Virus record (IMG/VR): IMGVR_UViG_3300023106_000159
Coordinates: 1 to 21,303 of that record
Source of the DNA: a virus
Length of the DNA: 21,303 nt
Direction: 5' to 3' (one strand)
In this document: positions 5,670 to 11,248 of the stretch, piece after piece
How positions within the stretch are numbered: the stretch's first letter is position 1
Layout of the letters: each line of letters opens with the position of its first letter
Position numbers and translations under genes: made by a program
The notes under the pieces: generated by a model
Databases searched by the model: none
What the model was told of the DNA's origin: nothing
Seen by the model: the letters and a program-made list of their open reading frames with translations, nothing else

Positions 5670-6904
5670 CCGCCAAGCACAAGAACCGCTACTGGGGTAG
5701 CGCCGCTCCGAAATCCAAGGCCGAGTTCTTCAACGCGATCACTACCCCCGCGTCGACCGGCGACGGAACCGTCGCGACGATCCGGATGCACGGGCCGATC
5801 GACTCGTGGGGCGGGTTCTGGGGCATCTCAGCGAAGGACATGGGCGTCGTCCTCGACGCTCTGCCCGACTCCGTGACGCAGATCATCCTCCGGATCAACA
5901 GCCCCGGCGGCGAGGTGTTCGAGGGCATGGCGATTCTGAACATGCTGCGCGCGCACAAGGCGAGCGTCATCGCCGTGGTCGACGGACTCGCCGCATCTGC
6001 GGCATCGTTCATCGCCGCCGGTGCCGACGAGACCGTGATGTCGCCGGGCACGCAGATGATGATCCACTCCCCGTGGTCCATCGCGGGCGGCAACGCCACG
6101 GACTTCCGGAAGGCCGCCGACATGCTCGACGGCGTCGAGGCGTCCATCGTCGAGATCTACACGGCGAAGGCCGGCGAGAAGGACTGGACGGCCCTGCTCG
6201 CCGCCGACACGTGGATGACCGCCACCGAGACGGTGGAGCTCGGCCTTGCCGATCGCGTCGCCGTCATCCCCGATGCGGGGGAAACCGAGACGGTCGGAGC
6301 GGACGATCTGGTGCTCACGGCGCCCGACGACGACGACGACTTCCTCGCCCGCGTCACACCCCTCCCCCACCGGGCCGCGGCCCGGTCCCATGAACTCCCG
6401 AGCTCGTCCGAGCCGGGTGACCCCAACCGAAAGGAGAACGCTGTGGCTTACAGCGATCTGCAGGCTGGCATCCGCGAGCGGCTCGGCGTAACCGATGCTG
6501 CCGCCAACGACGAGACGCTGTTCGCAGCCCTCGACGAGGCGCTCGCGGAGCAGCCCGAACCCACCGCCGCCGCCATCCCGGCCGGCACCGTCCTGATCGA
6601 CTCCGCTGTGCTGACCGACCTGCAGGCTTCCGCCGCGCTGGGCCGCAAGGCGAGCGAGGCGCAGGACACCGCGCGCCGCGAGGCCATCGTCGAAGCAGCC
6701 GTGAACGACGGCCGAATCGCCCCGGCATCGCGCGAGACGTGGCTGACCAACCTCGCCGCGAACGAAGAGGGCACCGTGTCCCTCATCGGCTCGCTCGCGA
6801 AGAACACCGTCCCGGTTGCCGAGATCGGCAAGTCCGACGACGGCACCTCCGAAGCAGACAGCCTCTACGCCAAGGCGTGGGGCACCGAAGAGAAGGCGGT
6901 CTAA
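5666..6904 (+). CDS. Capsid maturation protease fused to scaffold
   Basis: ATG at 5666 follows AGGAGGA and gives 412 residues. Residues about 35-210 are a ClpP-like serine protease: NSPGG (78-82), GLAAS with the likely nucleophile Ser111, MMIHSPW with His134, and Asp181 in AADTW. The spacings (23 and 47) are close to the Ser-His-Asp spacings of ClpP. After an acidic, Pro/Ser-rich linker (about 215-259), the C-terminal 153 residues are helical with Gln, Ala and Glu, as in capsid scaffolds. The family cleaves scaffold and itself during prohead maturation. The scaffold part also has its own ribosome binding site and start (see 6443). The next gene is the decoration protein. Confidence 0.9.
   Translation: MTAKHKNRYWGSAAPKSKAEFFNAITTPASTGDGTVATIRMHGPIDSWGGFWGISAKDMGVVLDALPDSVTQIILRINSPGGEVFEGMAILNMLRAHKASVIAVVDGLAASAASFIAAGADETVMSPGTQMMIHSPWSIAGGNATDFRKAADMLDGVEASIVEIYTAKAGEKDWTALLAADTWMTATETVELGLADRVAVIPDAGETETVGADDLVLTAPDDDDDFLARVTPLPHRAAARSHELPSSSEPGDPNRKENAVAYSDLQAGIRERLGVTDAAANDETLFAALDEALAEQPEPTAAAIPAGTVLIDSAVLTDLQASAALGRKASEAQDTARREAIVEAAVNDGRIAPASRETWLTNLAANEEGTVSLIGSLAKNTVPVAEIGKSDDGTSEADSLYAKAWGTEEKAV
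6369..6386. repeat. Perfect 18-bp palindrome in the protease-scaffold linker
   Basis: ACCGGGCCGCGGCCCGGT is self-complementary and could form a 7-bp hairpin with a CGCG loop. It lies inside the linker codons, 56 bp upstream of the nested scaffold start. It might shape translation there, or be a relic of a former intergenic terminator. Confidence 0.6.
6443..6904 (+). CDS. Nested in-frame scaffold protein
   Basis: An AAAGGAG at 6430-6436 sits 6 nt before GTG 6443, which is in frame with the protease (codon 260). Translation from here gives a 153-residue scaffold-like protein starting VAYSDLQAGIRERLGV. This is the arrangement of lambda C/Nu3, where the free scaffold is made from an internal start so that it outnumbers the protease fusion. 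The ribosome binding site is better than many real gene starts in this window. The product is mostly helical with acidic and Ala-rich parts, as expected of scaffolds. Use of the start is inferred. Confidence 0.7.
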   Translation: MAYSDLQAGIRERLGVTDAAANDETLFAALDEALAEQPEPTAAAIPAGTVLIDSAVLTDLQASAALGRKASEAQDTARREAIVEAAVNDGRIAPASRETWLTNLAANEEGTVSLIGSLAKNTVPVAEIGKSDDGTSEADSLYAKAWGTEEKAV

Positions 6905-6906
6905 CC

Positions 6907-7272
6907 ATGTCCGACTACCTGCCCAAGTTCACCCCCGGCAAGGCCGTGACCTTCACCCCCTCGGCGGCCGTCACCGGCGGCCGCCTGGTCGAAGTCACCG
7001 GCAACCGCAGCGTCGGCCCCGCCGGCGCGGACGCGGTCGACGTCGTCGGAGTCGCTGGCTTCGACGCCGCGATCGGCGAGCCCGTCACCGTCTACACGCG
7101 CCCCACCGGCGTGCACCAGCTCGTCGCCAGCGGCGCGATCCTCGCGGGCGCGAAGGTCATCTCGGCAGCCGCCGGGAAGGTCGCCACCATCGGTGCCGGC
7201 GTCAACCCCATCGGCATCGCCCTCGAGGCCGCTGCCGCCGATCTGGACGTCATCGACGTCCTGTTCATCTAA
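6907..7272 (+). CDS. Capsid decoration protein (DUF2190-like)
   Basis: ATG at 6907, two bases after the protease stop, gives 121 residues. The sequence is beta-rich with many Val, Gly and Ala: GKAVTFTPSAAVTGGRLVEVTG, GVAGFDAAIGEPVTVYTRP, GAILAGAKVISAAAGKV. This pattern of small-residue strands is that of DUF2190 or lambda gpD-position proteins that coat and stabilise the expanded capsid. Its place between scaffold and major capsid protein agrees. No cysteines or membrane segments are present. The Shine-Dalgarno upstream is weak, so translation probably depends on coupling to the scaffold reading frame. Confidence 0.75.
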   Translation: MSDYLPKFTPGKAVTFTPSAAVTGGRLVEVTGNRSVGPAGADAVDVVGVAGFDAAIGEPVTVYTRPTGVHQLVASGAILAGAKVISAAAGKVATIGAGVNPIGIALEAAAADLDVIDVLFI

Positions 7273-7285
7273 GGAGCAAGAAGAC

Positions 7286-8200
7286 ATGGCGTCTTACACC
7301 TACCCGGTTCCGCGGCCGTCCGGCACGCTGACCGCGGAGCAGACTCACCTCCTGCTCCGCAACCCGCAACTGATCGCGAAGCGAGTCGCCTCGCTGACCG
7401 ACCAGCGATTCATCGGCGACTACCTGCTCGCCGGCCGCTACTCCGCTGAGGGCGGCGGAATCTTCTACGAGACCGGCGAGCAGATCTTCCCCGCCGACAT
7501 CTCGGAGTCGGTCGCCCCGAACGGCGAGTACCCGAAGACGGTGATGACCGACGGCGAGATCGCCTCGGCCAAGACCGACAAGCGCGGACTCGAGACCGAC
7601 GTCACCGACGAGCGGATCAAGCGCGGCTCGCAGGGTGCACTCGACCGAGCGCTCACCAAGATCGTCAACGGTCTGGTGCGCGACGTCGACAGCATCGCGA
7701 TGGCAGTCGTCGCGTCGAAGGTCACCGACTCCTACGCATCGAGCGCATGGACCACGGTCGCCAACGTCGTGCAGTCGCTCGCCTCGGCGAAGGCCAACCG
7801 TGAGGATCTCGCCCTCGGCCTGAACCTCGACACCGTCGCACTCAGCGGCGCCCAGTGGGCGAAGGTCATGGGCCTCTTCGCCTCGGCCGGCGTGCTCCCC
7901 CGCGAGGACGGGAACCCGATCGTCAACGGTCAGTTCCCGGCCAACCTGCTCGGCTACACGTGGGTCACCTCGCCGCACATCGTCGGCAGCGACCCGCTCC
8001 TGGTGGACCGCGAGCAGCTCGGCGGCATGGCCGACGAAGACCTCGGCTCGCCCGACTACGCGCGCGCCGGCGACTTCAATGTCGAGACCTACTCGAAGCG
8101 CAACGACACGGACAGCTACACCGTCCGCGCCCGCCGCGTCGTGGTCCCCGTGGTTCTCGAACCGCGTGCCGGTCTCCGCGTCACCGGAACGACCCTCTGA
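7286..8200 (+). CDS. Major capsid protein
   Basis: ATG at 7286 after AAGGAG gives 304 residues. The order (after the decoration protein, before the connectors), the size and the composition fit a major capsid protein of HK97 fold, perhaps lambda gpE-like. The N-terminal part contains PQLIAKRVASLTDQRFIGDY, the centre a long helix-rich segment (TDERIKRGSQGALDRALTKI) and the end a strand-rich RRVVVPVVLEP. There is no obvious N-terminal delta domain, in line with the separate scaffold encoded upstream. Fold assignment is inferred from context. The stop and the next start share one base (TGATG). Confidence 0.85.
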   Translation: MASYTYPVPRPSGTLTAEQTHLLLRNPQLIAKRVASLTDQRFIGDYLLAGRYSAEGGGIFYETGEQIFPADISESVAPNGEYPKTVMTDGEIASAKTDKRGLETDVTDERIKRGSQGALDRALTKIVNGLVRDVDSIAMAVVASKVTDSYASSAWTTVANVVQSLASAKANREDLALGLNLDTVALSGAQWAKVMGLFASAGVLPREDGNPIVNGQFPANLLGYTWVTSPHIVGSDPLLVDREQLGGMADEDLGSPDYARAGDFNVETYSKRNDTDSYTVRARRVVVPVVLEPRAGLRVTGTTL

Positions 8201-8526
8201 TGGCTGAGCGTTACGTCGTCACCGGAGCCGTCGCGGTACTCCCCACCGAAGGCGGAAGCGAGCGGTACCTGTACCGCGGCGCTCATCTCGGCGAGGGGTA
8301 CACGGACGAGGGAATCACGCACGCGCTGAGCCTCGGCCTGATCCAGAAGGTCAAGGCGCCGGCGAAGACCGCGGCCGAAAAGGCCGCCGAGGAGAAGGCC
8401 GCCGCAGAAAAGGCGGCCGCTGACAAGGCCGCCGCTGACAAGGCGTCCGCCGAGAAGGCCGCGACCGACGAGGCCGCAGCCAAGAAGGCCGCGGCCGACG
8501 AGGCCGCGGCCAAGCAGCAGAAGTAA
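8200..8526 (+). CDS. Head-associated protein with Lys/Ala-rich helical tail
   Basis: ATG at 8200 overlaps the capsid stop by one base. The 108-residue product has two parts. Residues 1-52 form a compact domain (RYVVTGAVAVLPTEGGSERYLYRG and a short helix). Residues 57-106 are almost only Ala, Lys, Glu and Asp in 5-6-residue steps (AAEKA, AAADKA, AAAKKA), predicting one long helix or coiled coil like TolA or surface-anchored linkers. The N-domain recurs, to my knowledge, in head modules of actinophages without a settled function. Candidates are a connector, a capsid accessory or a DNA-contacting protein, the last because of the basic residues. Function remains open. Confidence 0.75.
   Translation: MAERYVVTGAVAVLPTEGGSERYLYRGAHLGEGYTDEGITHALSLGLIQKVKAPAKTAAEKAAEEKAAAEKAAADKAAADKASAEKAATDEAAAKKAAADEAAAKQQK
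8368..8517 (+). repeat. Degenerate tandem repeats coding for Ala/Lys/Glu helix
   Basis: Units of about 15-18 bp built on GCCGC-GACAAGGCC or GAGAAGGCC repeat through this stretch and code for the Lys/Ala-rich tail of the gene at 8200. Such repeats change length easily by slippage or recombination. Confidence 0.7.
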
Positions 8527-8544
8527 CAACGAGGGGGTGGTGGA

Positions 8545-8907
8545 GTGACTATCAATCCAGACGAAATTAGCGGCGACGAGGATCTCGCGCGGCGCATCCT
8601 GGTGCGGGCGCGCTCCATCGCCCCCTGCCTCAACTCGATCCCCGACGATGACGATCGTCGGAAAGACGCGATCGCCATCCTCAAGGGCGTCGTCGCCGAG
8701 GTGCCGGCGCCCGGCGCCCGGCGGGTTCGTTCTCGCGGCCGGAACGGAACCTCGATCAGCTACAGCGACATCGGCGGGGCGTTCAGCGACGACGACATGG
8801 CGAGCCTCCGTTCGCTGTGCGAGACGGCGACGATCGGCCTCCCCATCGGCAGCTTCCCCGAGGCGCGCCCGTTCGCGGGCGAGTGGGCCGAAGGGCGGTA
8901 CTCGTGA
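8545..8907 (+). CDS. Head-tail adaptor protein
   Basis: GTG at 8545 follows a G-rich ribosome binding site (GAGGGGGTGG). The 120-residue product has an N-terminal helical part with many acidic and basic residues (DEDLARRILVRARSIAPCLN, then DDDDRRKDAIAILKGVV) and a C-terminal loop region ending in a short GEWAEGRYS. This is the pattern of gp6- or gp15-like adaptors that dock under the portal. It is the first of four small genes between capsid and tail tube, the usual place for the adaptor. The stop overlaps the next start as GTGA (8904-8907). Confidence 0.65.
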   Translation: MTINPDEISGDEDLARRILVRARSIAPCLNSIPDDDDRRKDAIAILKGVVAEVPAPGARRVRSRGRNGTSISYSDIGGAFSDDDMASLRSLCETATIGLPIGSFPEARPFAGEWAEGRYS

Positions 8908-9233
8908 GCTGGGATGATCCATTCTTCTACCCGCACACCGTGAGCATCCGCAACGCGCGCCCCGCGGGCGGCATGGGCACCGGTTACGCCGCGCCCCGGC
9001 CGGTCAATGCCGAGGTGAAGGACGAGCAGCGTCTCGTCCGCGGGGCGGACGGTCGCGAGATCGTCTCCTCGTCCTCGGTGACCGTCCCGATCAGCGAGCA
9101 CGTGCCTGTCGGCTCCCTCGTCACGGTGTGGCCCGGAACCGCGCGCGAGCGCGAAGCCTCGGTCCTCGCCGTCAGCGCCGACGAGAACGGCGTCGACGAT
9201 CTCGACTCGTTCCTCGTCCTGTCCCTGAAGTAG
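8904..9233 (+). CDS. Head-tail stopper protein
   Basis: GTG at 8904 overlaps the previous stop. The 109-residue product is predicted mostly beta: WDDPFFYPHTVSIRNAR, a variable loop, EIVSSSSVTVPISEHVPVGSLVTVWPG and a closing strand. The core (conversion of a sequence by a short barrel with VPVGSLVTV) fits stopper proteins such as SPP1 gp16 or HK97 gp7 that close the capsid channel after packaging. The second place in the connector block supports this. The stop is 9 bp from the next gene, whose ribosome binding site (TAGGAGG) overlaps it. Confidence 0.65.
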   Translation: MSWDDPFFYPHTVSIRNARPAGGMGTGYAAPRPVNAEVKDEQRLVRGADGREIVSSSSVTVPISEHVPVGSLVTVWPGTAREREASVLAVSADENGVDDLDSFLVLSLK

Positions 9234-9242
9234 GAGGTCGCC

Positions 9243-9560
9243 GTGAAGGCTCTCGTACCCGTCGCCTCCGTCTTGGAGAAGGCCGCGCAGGAAGGGCTGA
9301 AGGAAGCCGGCAAGGTGATCCTCAAGCGGGCCCGCGAACTCAGCCCGTCCGACTCCGGAGACTCCGACAAATCGGGCTTCTCCCTCGTCGACGACCTCAC
9401 CCTGCAGGTCGGGTTCAAGTCGTACATCTCCCGAATCCAACACGAGGACCTCGACTATCAGCATGAGCCGGGCGAGCAGGCCAAGTTCCTCGAGACGGCC
9501 CTCGACGAGACCGACGTCGGAGCGATCATCGCCGCGAAGGTGAGGGCCACCTTTGGATGA
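9243..9560 (+). CDS. HK97 gp10-like neck/minor tail protein
   Basis: GTG at 9243, nine bases after the stopper gene and preceded by TAGGAGG, gives 105 residues. The protein has an N-terminal helix (SVLEKAAQEGLKEAGKVILKRA), a middle strand section, and the stretch HEDLDYQHEPGEQAKFLETAL typical of HK97 gp10-like proteins, where a surface loop with His/Tyr precedes a conserved acidic-helical Gly-x-x-KFLE motif. These proteins act at the neck of siphoviruses or in early tail assembly. Placement between stopper and tail terminator is as expected. It overlaps the next gene by 8 bases. Confidence 0.75.
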   Translation: MKALVPVASVLEKAAQEGLKEAGKVILKRARELSPSDSGDSDKSGFSLVDDLTLQVGFKSYISRIQHEDLDYQHEPGEQAKFLETALDETDVGAIIAAKVRATFG

Positions 9561-9990
9561 CGTGACGCTGACGAAACTCATCTGCTCCCGCCTCGGCGAG
9601 GTCCCCGGGTGGGACTGGTACGACTCCGATCTGGATGAGCCGGGCGATGAGCCCCACACCTACGAGCCGGACGCCGTCGTGATCTTCTACGGTGCGCTCG
9701 GTGCCGAACCCGACAAGGCGGTAGGCGTCCGCGTCTACGGCTCCACCGACGAGCGCGACCTCGGGTGGCGGCGGGTGCAACTGCGCCTGCGCGGCGAAGC
9801 CGGCCGACCGGACGGTGCCGACGCCCTCGCAGGGCCAGCGTTCGATGCGCTCCTCGAGCTTCCCCGCGTGGGAGGGATCAGCACCACCAGCAGACAGTCG
9901 ATGGCACCAGCCGGTGCCGACGACAACCGGCGCGAAGAGCGCACGGAGAACTACCTCATCATCCTCGACAATCAGGAGAGTCTCACATGA
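9553..9990 (+). CDS. Tail terminator protein
   Basis: The frame opens at TTG 9553, 6 nt after GAGGG (9542-9546). An alternative GTG at 9562 is 15 nt away and so less well placed. The rare TTG start within the previous gene suggests coupled, low-level translation. The 145-residue product has a mixed alpha/beta make-up with a helix (LTKLICSRLGEV), strands (AVVIFYGALG, VGVRVYG, RRVQLRLRG) and a C-terminal strand ENYLIIL, in line with gpU/gp17-like terminators that cap the tail tube. Position directly before the tube gene agrees. Its TGA overlaps the tube start (ATGA, 9987-9990). Confidence 0.7.
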   Translation: MDDVTLTKLICSRLGEVPGWDWYDSDLDEPGDEPHTYEPDAVVIFYGALGAEPDKAVGVRVYGSTDERDLGWRRVQLRLRGEAGRPDGADALAGPAFDALLELPRVGGISTTSRQSMAPAGADDNRREERTENYLIILDNQESLT

Positions 9991-10523
9991 ACACCAAGGT
10001 CCCACTTCCCGCCGGCACGACGCTCGGCAAGAGCTACGAGTACGGGTGCGACATCAACGTCGGCACGTTCGACGTCAAGGTCTGGCAGCCGTTCCGCCGC
10101 ATCAGCGGGTTCCAGCCCAGCCCGACGCCGCAGACGCAGGACGCGCAGACCTATGACGACCTCGGCGCGGCGAACAGCGACGTCACCGGGTGGAGCGTCA
10201 ATCTCGCGTTCAACGCGCAGGTGAACCGCAGCGTGACGACCGGCAAGTACCTGCCGGAGATCGAGGCAGTCCTCGACCGCACCGGGACCGGAGCCGTCGG
10301 CGAAGCGGCAGTCCTCGAAGCCCGCTGGTACCACAAGCCCGGGACCGGCACCCCGAACCCGGACGACGCGGGTCAGGGCTTCTTCACCGCGAACGCGACG
10401 CGCCAGAACACCGGGCCGAACGGCGAGATCGAAGTCCTGGCCATCACCCTCACCGGCAAGGGCGAGTACGAGAAGATCGTCAACCCGTTCACCGGGTGGC
10501 CCGAGCCCGACCCGGAGGTCTAA
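9987..10523 (+). CDS. Major tail (tube) protein
   Basis: ATG at 9987, after AGGAGAG, gives 178 residues. It lies between terminator and tail chaperones, where the tube subunit belongs, and its composition is that of actinophage tube proteins: beta strands rich in Thr, Val and Gly (DINVGTFDVKVWQPFRRISGF, GWSVNLAFNAQVNRSVTTG, IEVLAITLTGKGEYEKI). The helix that faces the lumen in other tube proteins would be KYLPEIEAVLDR. The protein polymerises into the non-contractile tube around the tape measure. There is no C-terminal Ig-like extension. Confidence 0.85.
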   Translation: MNTKVPLPAGTTLGKSYEYGCDINVGTFDVKVWQPFRRISGFQPSPTPQTQDAQTYDDLGAANSDVTGWSVNLAFNAQVNRSVTTGKYLPEIEAVLDRTGTGAVGEAAVLEARWYHKPGTGTPNPDDAGQGFFTANATRQNTGPNGEIEVLAITLTGKGEYEKIVNPFTGWPEPDPEV

Positions 10524-10526
10524 CCG

Positions 10527-10925
10527 ATGAGCGCTGTCGACTTCGGCGAGTGGGTGGCGCCCGACCTCAAGCTCGAGCTGGGGGGACGCACATACTCGGT
10601 GCGTCCCCCCACGGTCGAGGCCGCGAAGATGATCCTCGCGGCCGCGGTGCGCGGCGAGGTGAACCTCGGACTCGTCAAGGGCGAGATCCCCGCCGAGGTG
10701 CAGGCGATCCTCGATAGCATCGGCGACGAGCACCCCGCGCTCGGCGACGCCTACTCGAAGATGGCGGCCGACGGTGTACCCGCGCTGACCATCGACCGTG
10801 TCGCCTACTACGCAGTCTTCTACTGGGCTCGCGGCAAAGAGTACGCCGACACTCTCGCGAAGCTCCTATGGCTGCCCCGCGACTTGGCGGCAGGCGTTGC
10901 GGGTGAGCCTGCCCCAAAAGGCTGA
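10527..10925 (+). CDS. Tail assembly chaperone G
   Basis: ATG at 10527 gives 132 residues up to TGA 10923-10925. It lies between tube and tape measure, and the last codons contain the slippery heptamer CCCAAAA, as in lambda gene G. The product is helical with DFGEWVAPDLKLELGG at the start and AYYAVFYWARGKEYADTLAKLLW near the end, a typical pattern for G-type chaperones. Most ribosomes stop here and make G. A minority shift -1 and make the GT fusion (see 10919-11245). Both bind tape measure and tube subunits during assembly but leave the virion. A 12-bp perfect hairpin (10580-10610) lies near the 5' end. Confidence 0.85.
   Translation: MSAVDFGEWVAPDLKLELGGRTYSVRPPTVEAAKMILAAAVRGEVNLGLVKGEIPAEVQAILDSIGDEHPALGDAYSKMAADGVPALTIDRVAYYAVFYWARGKEYADTLAKLLWLPRDLAAGVAGEPAPKG
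10580..10610 (+). repeat. Perfect 12-bp hairpin inside the chaperone G gene
   Basis: GGGGGGACGCAC (10580-10591) and GTGCGTCCCCCC (10599-10610) are exact reverse complements with a 7-nt loop. They code for GGRTYSVRPP in the G frame. No T-run follows, so it is not a terminator. It starts 53 nt after the start codon and may slow ribosomes or be an RNA-protein target. Confidence 0.7.
10913..10919 (+). promoter_or_regulatory. Slippery heptamer CCCAAAA for -1 frameshift
   Basis: In the G frame this reads C-CCA-AAA, a canonical X-XXY-YYZ site, with the G stop codon two codons later. After a -1 slip, the frame continues open to 11245. The site lies where siphovirus chaperone genes use it. A long hairpin follows at 10944-10980. 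Confidence 0.85.
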
Positions 10926-11245
10926 GCACCGCCGAGGACTGGGCACCCTTCGGCATCGGGCAACCCGATGCCGAAGGGTGGTACCCGGACTATCGACCGG
11001 TGCCAGAACACCTGAAACCTGAACGCGTCGCGGCGACGCCGGGCAAGACGCCCGCCGCCGAGATCGACGGGTCGCTGCTGGCCATCGTCTCCAACTGGCG
11101 GCTGGTCGTCGCCGAGCTCGCCGAGCGCGGCATCGACATGTACGACCCTGCAGTCCTCGCACGACCATGGCCCGGCGTTCGGGCGGTGATATTCAGTCTG
11201 ATCGACAGCCCCACACGTCTACGTGCGGTGCTCACCCGGAGGTGA
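10919..11245 (+). CDS. T segment of the GT tail chaperone (via -1 frameshift)
   Basis: The -1 frame after CCCAAAA is open from 10919 to TGA 11243-11245. Joined to codons 1-131 of G (10527-10919), it gives a GT fusion of 239 residues. The T part begins RLSTAEDWAPFGIG, passes VPEHLKPERVAATPG and ends in a helical WRLVVAELAERGID...PTRLRAVLTRR. A GTG at 11000 without a good ribosome binding site is the only internal start candidate, so fusion by frameshift is the better reading. The T domain of lambda GT binds the tube subunits. It ends 3 nt before the tape measure start, whose ribosome binding site overlaps the last codons. Confidence 0.8.
   Translation, partial: RLSTAEDWAPFGIGQPDAEGWYPDYRPVPEHLKPERVAATPGKTPAAEIDGSLLAIVSNWRLVVAELAERGIDMYDPAVLARPWPGVRAVIFSLIDSPTRLRAVLTRR
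10944..10980 (+). promoter_or_regulatory. Perfect 17-bp hairpin after the slippery site
   Basis: CACCCTTCGGCATCGGG (10944-10960) is an exact reverse complement of CCCGATGCCGAAGGGTG (10964-10980) with a 3-nt loop. It lies inside the T codons, 24 nt after the slippery heptamer, farther than the usual 5-9 nt for frameshift stimulators. No T-run follows. It may still stall ribosomes or act as an RNA control element. Confidence 0.75.
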
Positions 11246-11248
11246 CCC

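Noticed and set aside
11000-11245. Independent T gene starting at GTG 11000
   Set aside because: No Shine-Dalgarno at a proper distance, and the -1 frame is open back to the canonical slippery site, so fusion by frameshift is more likely.
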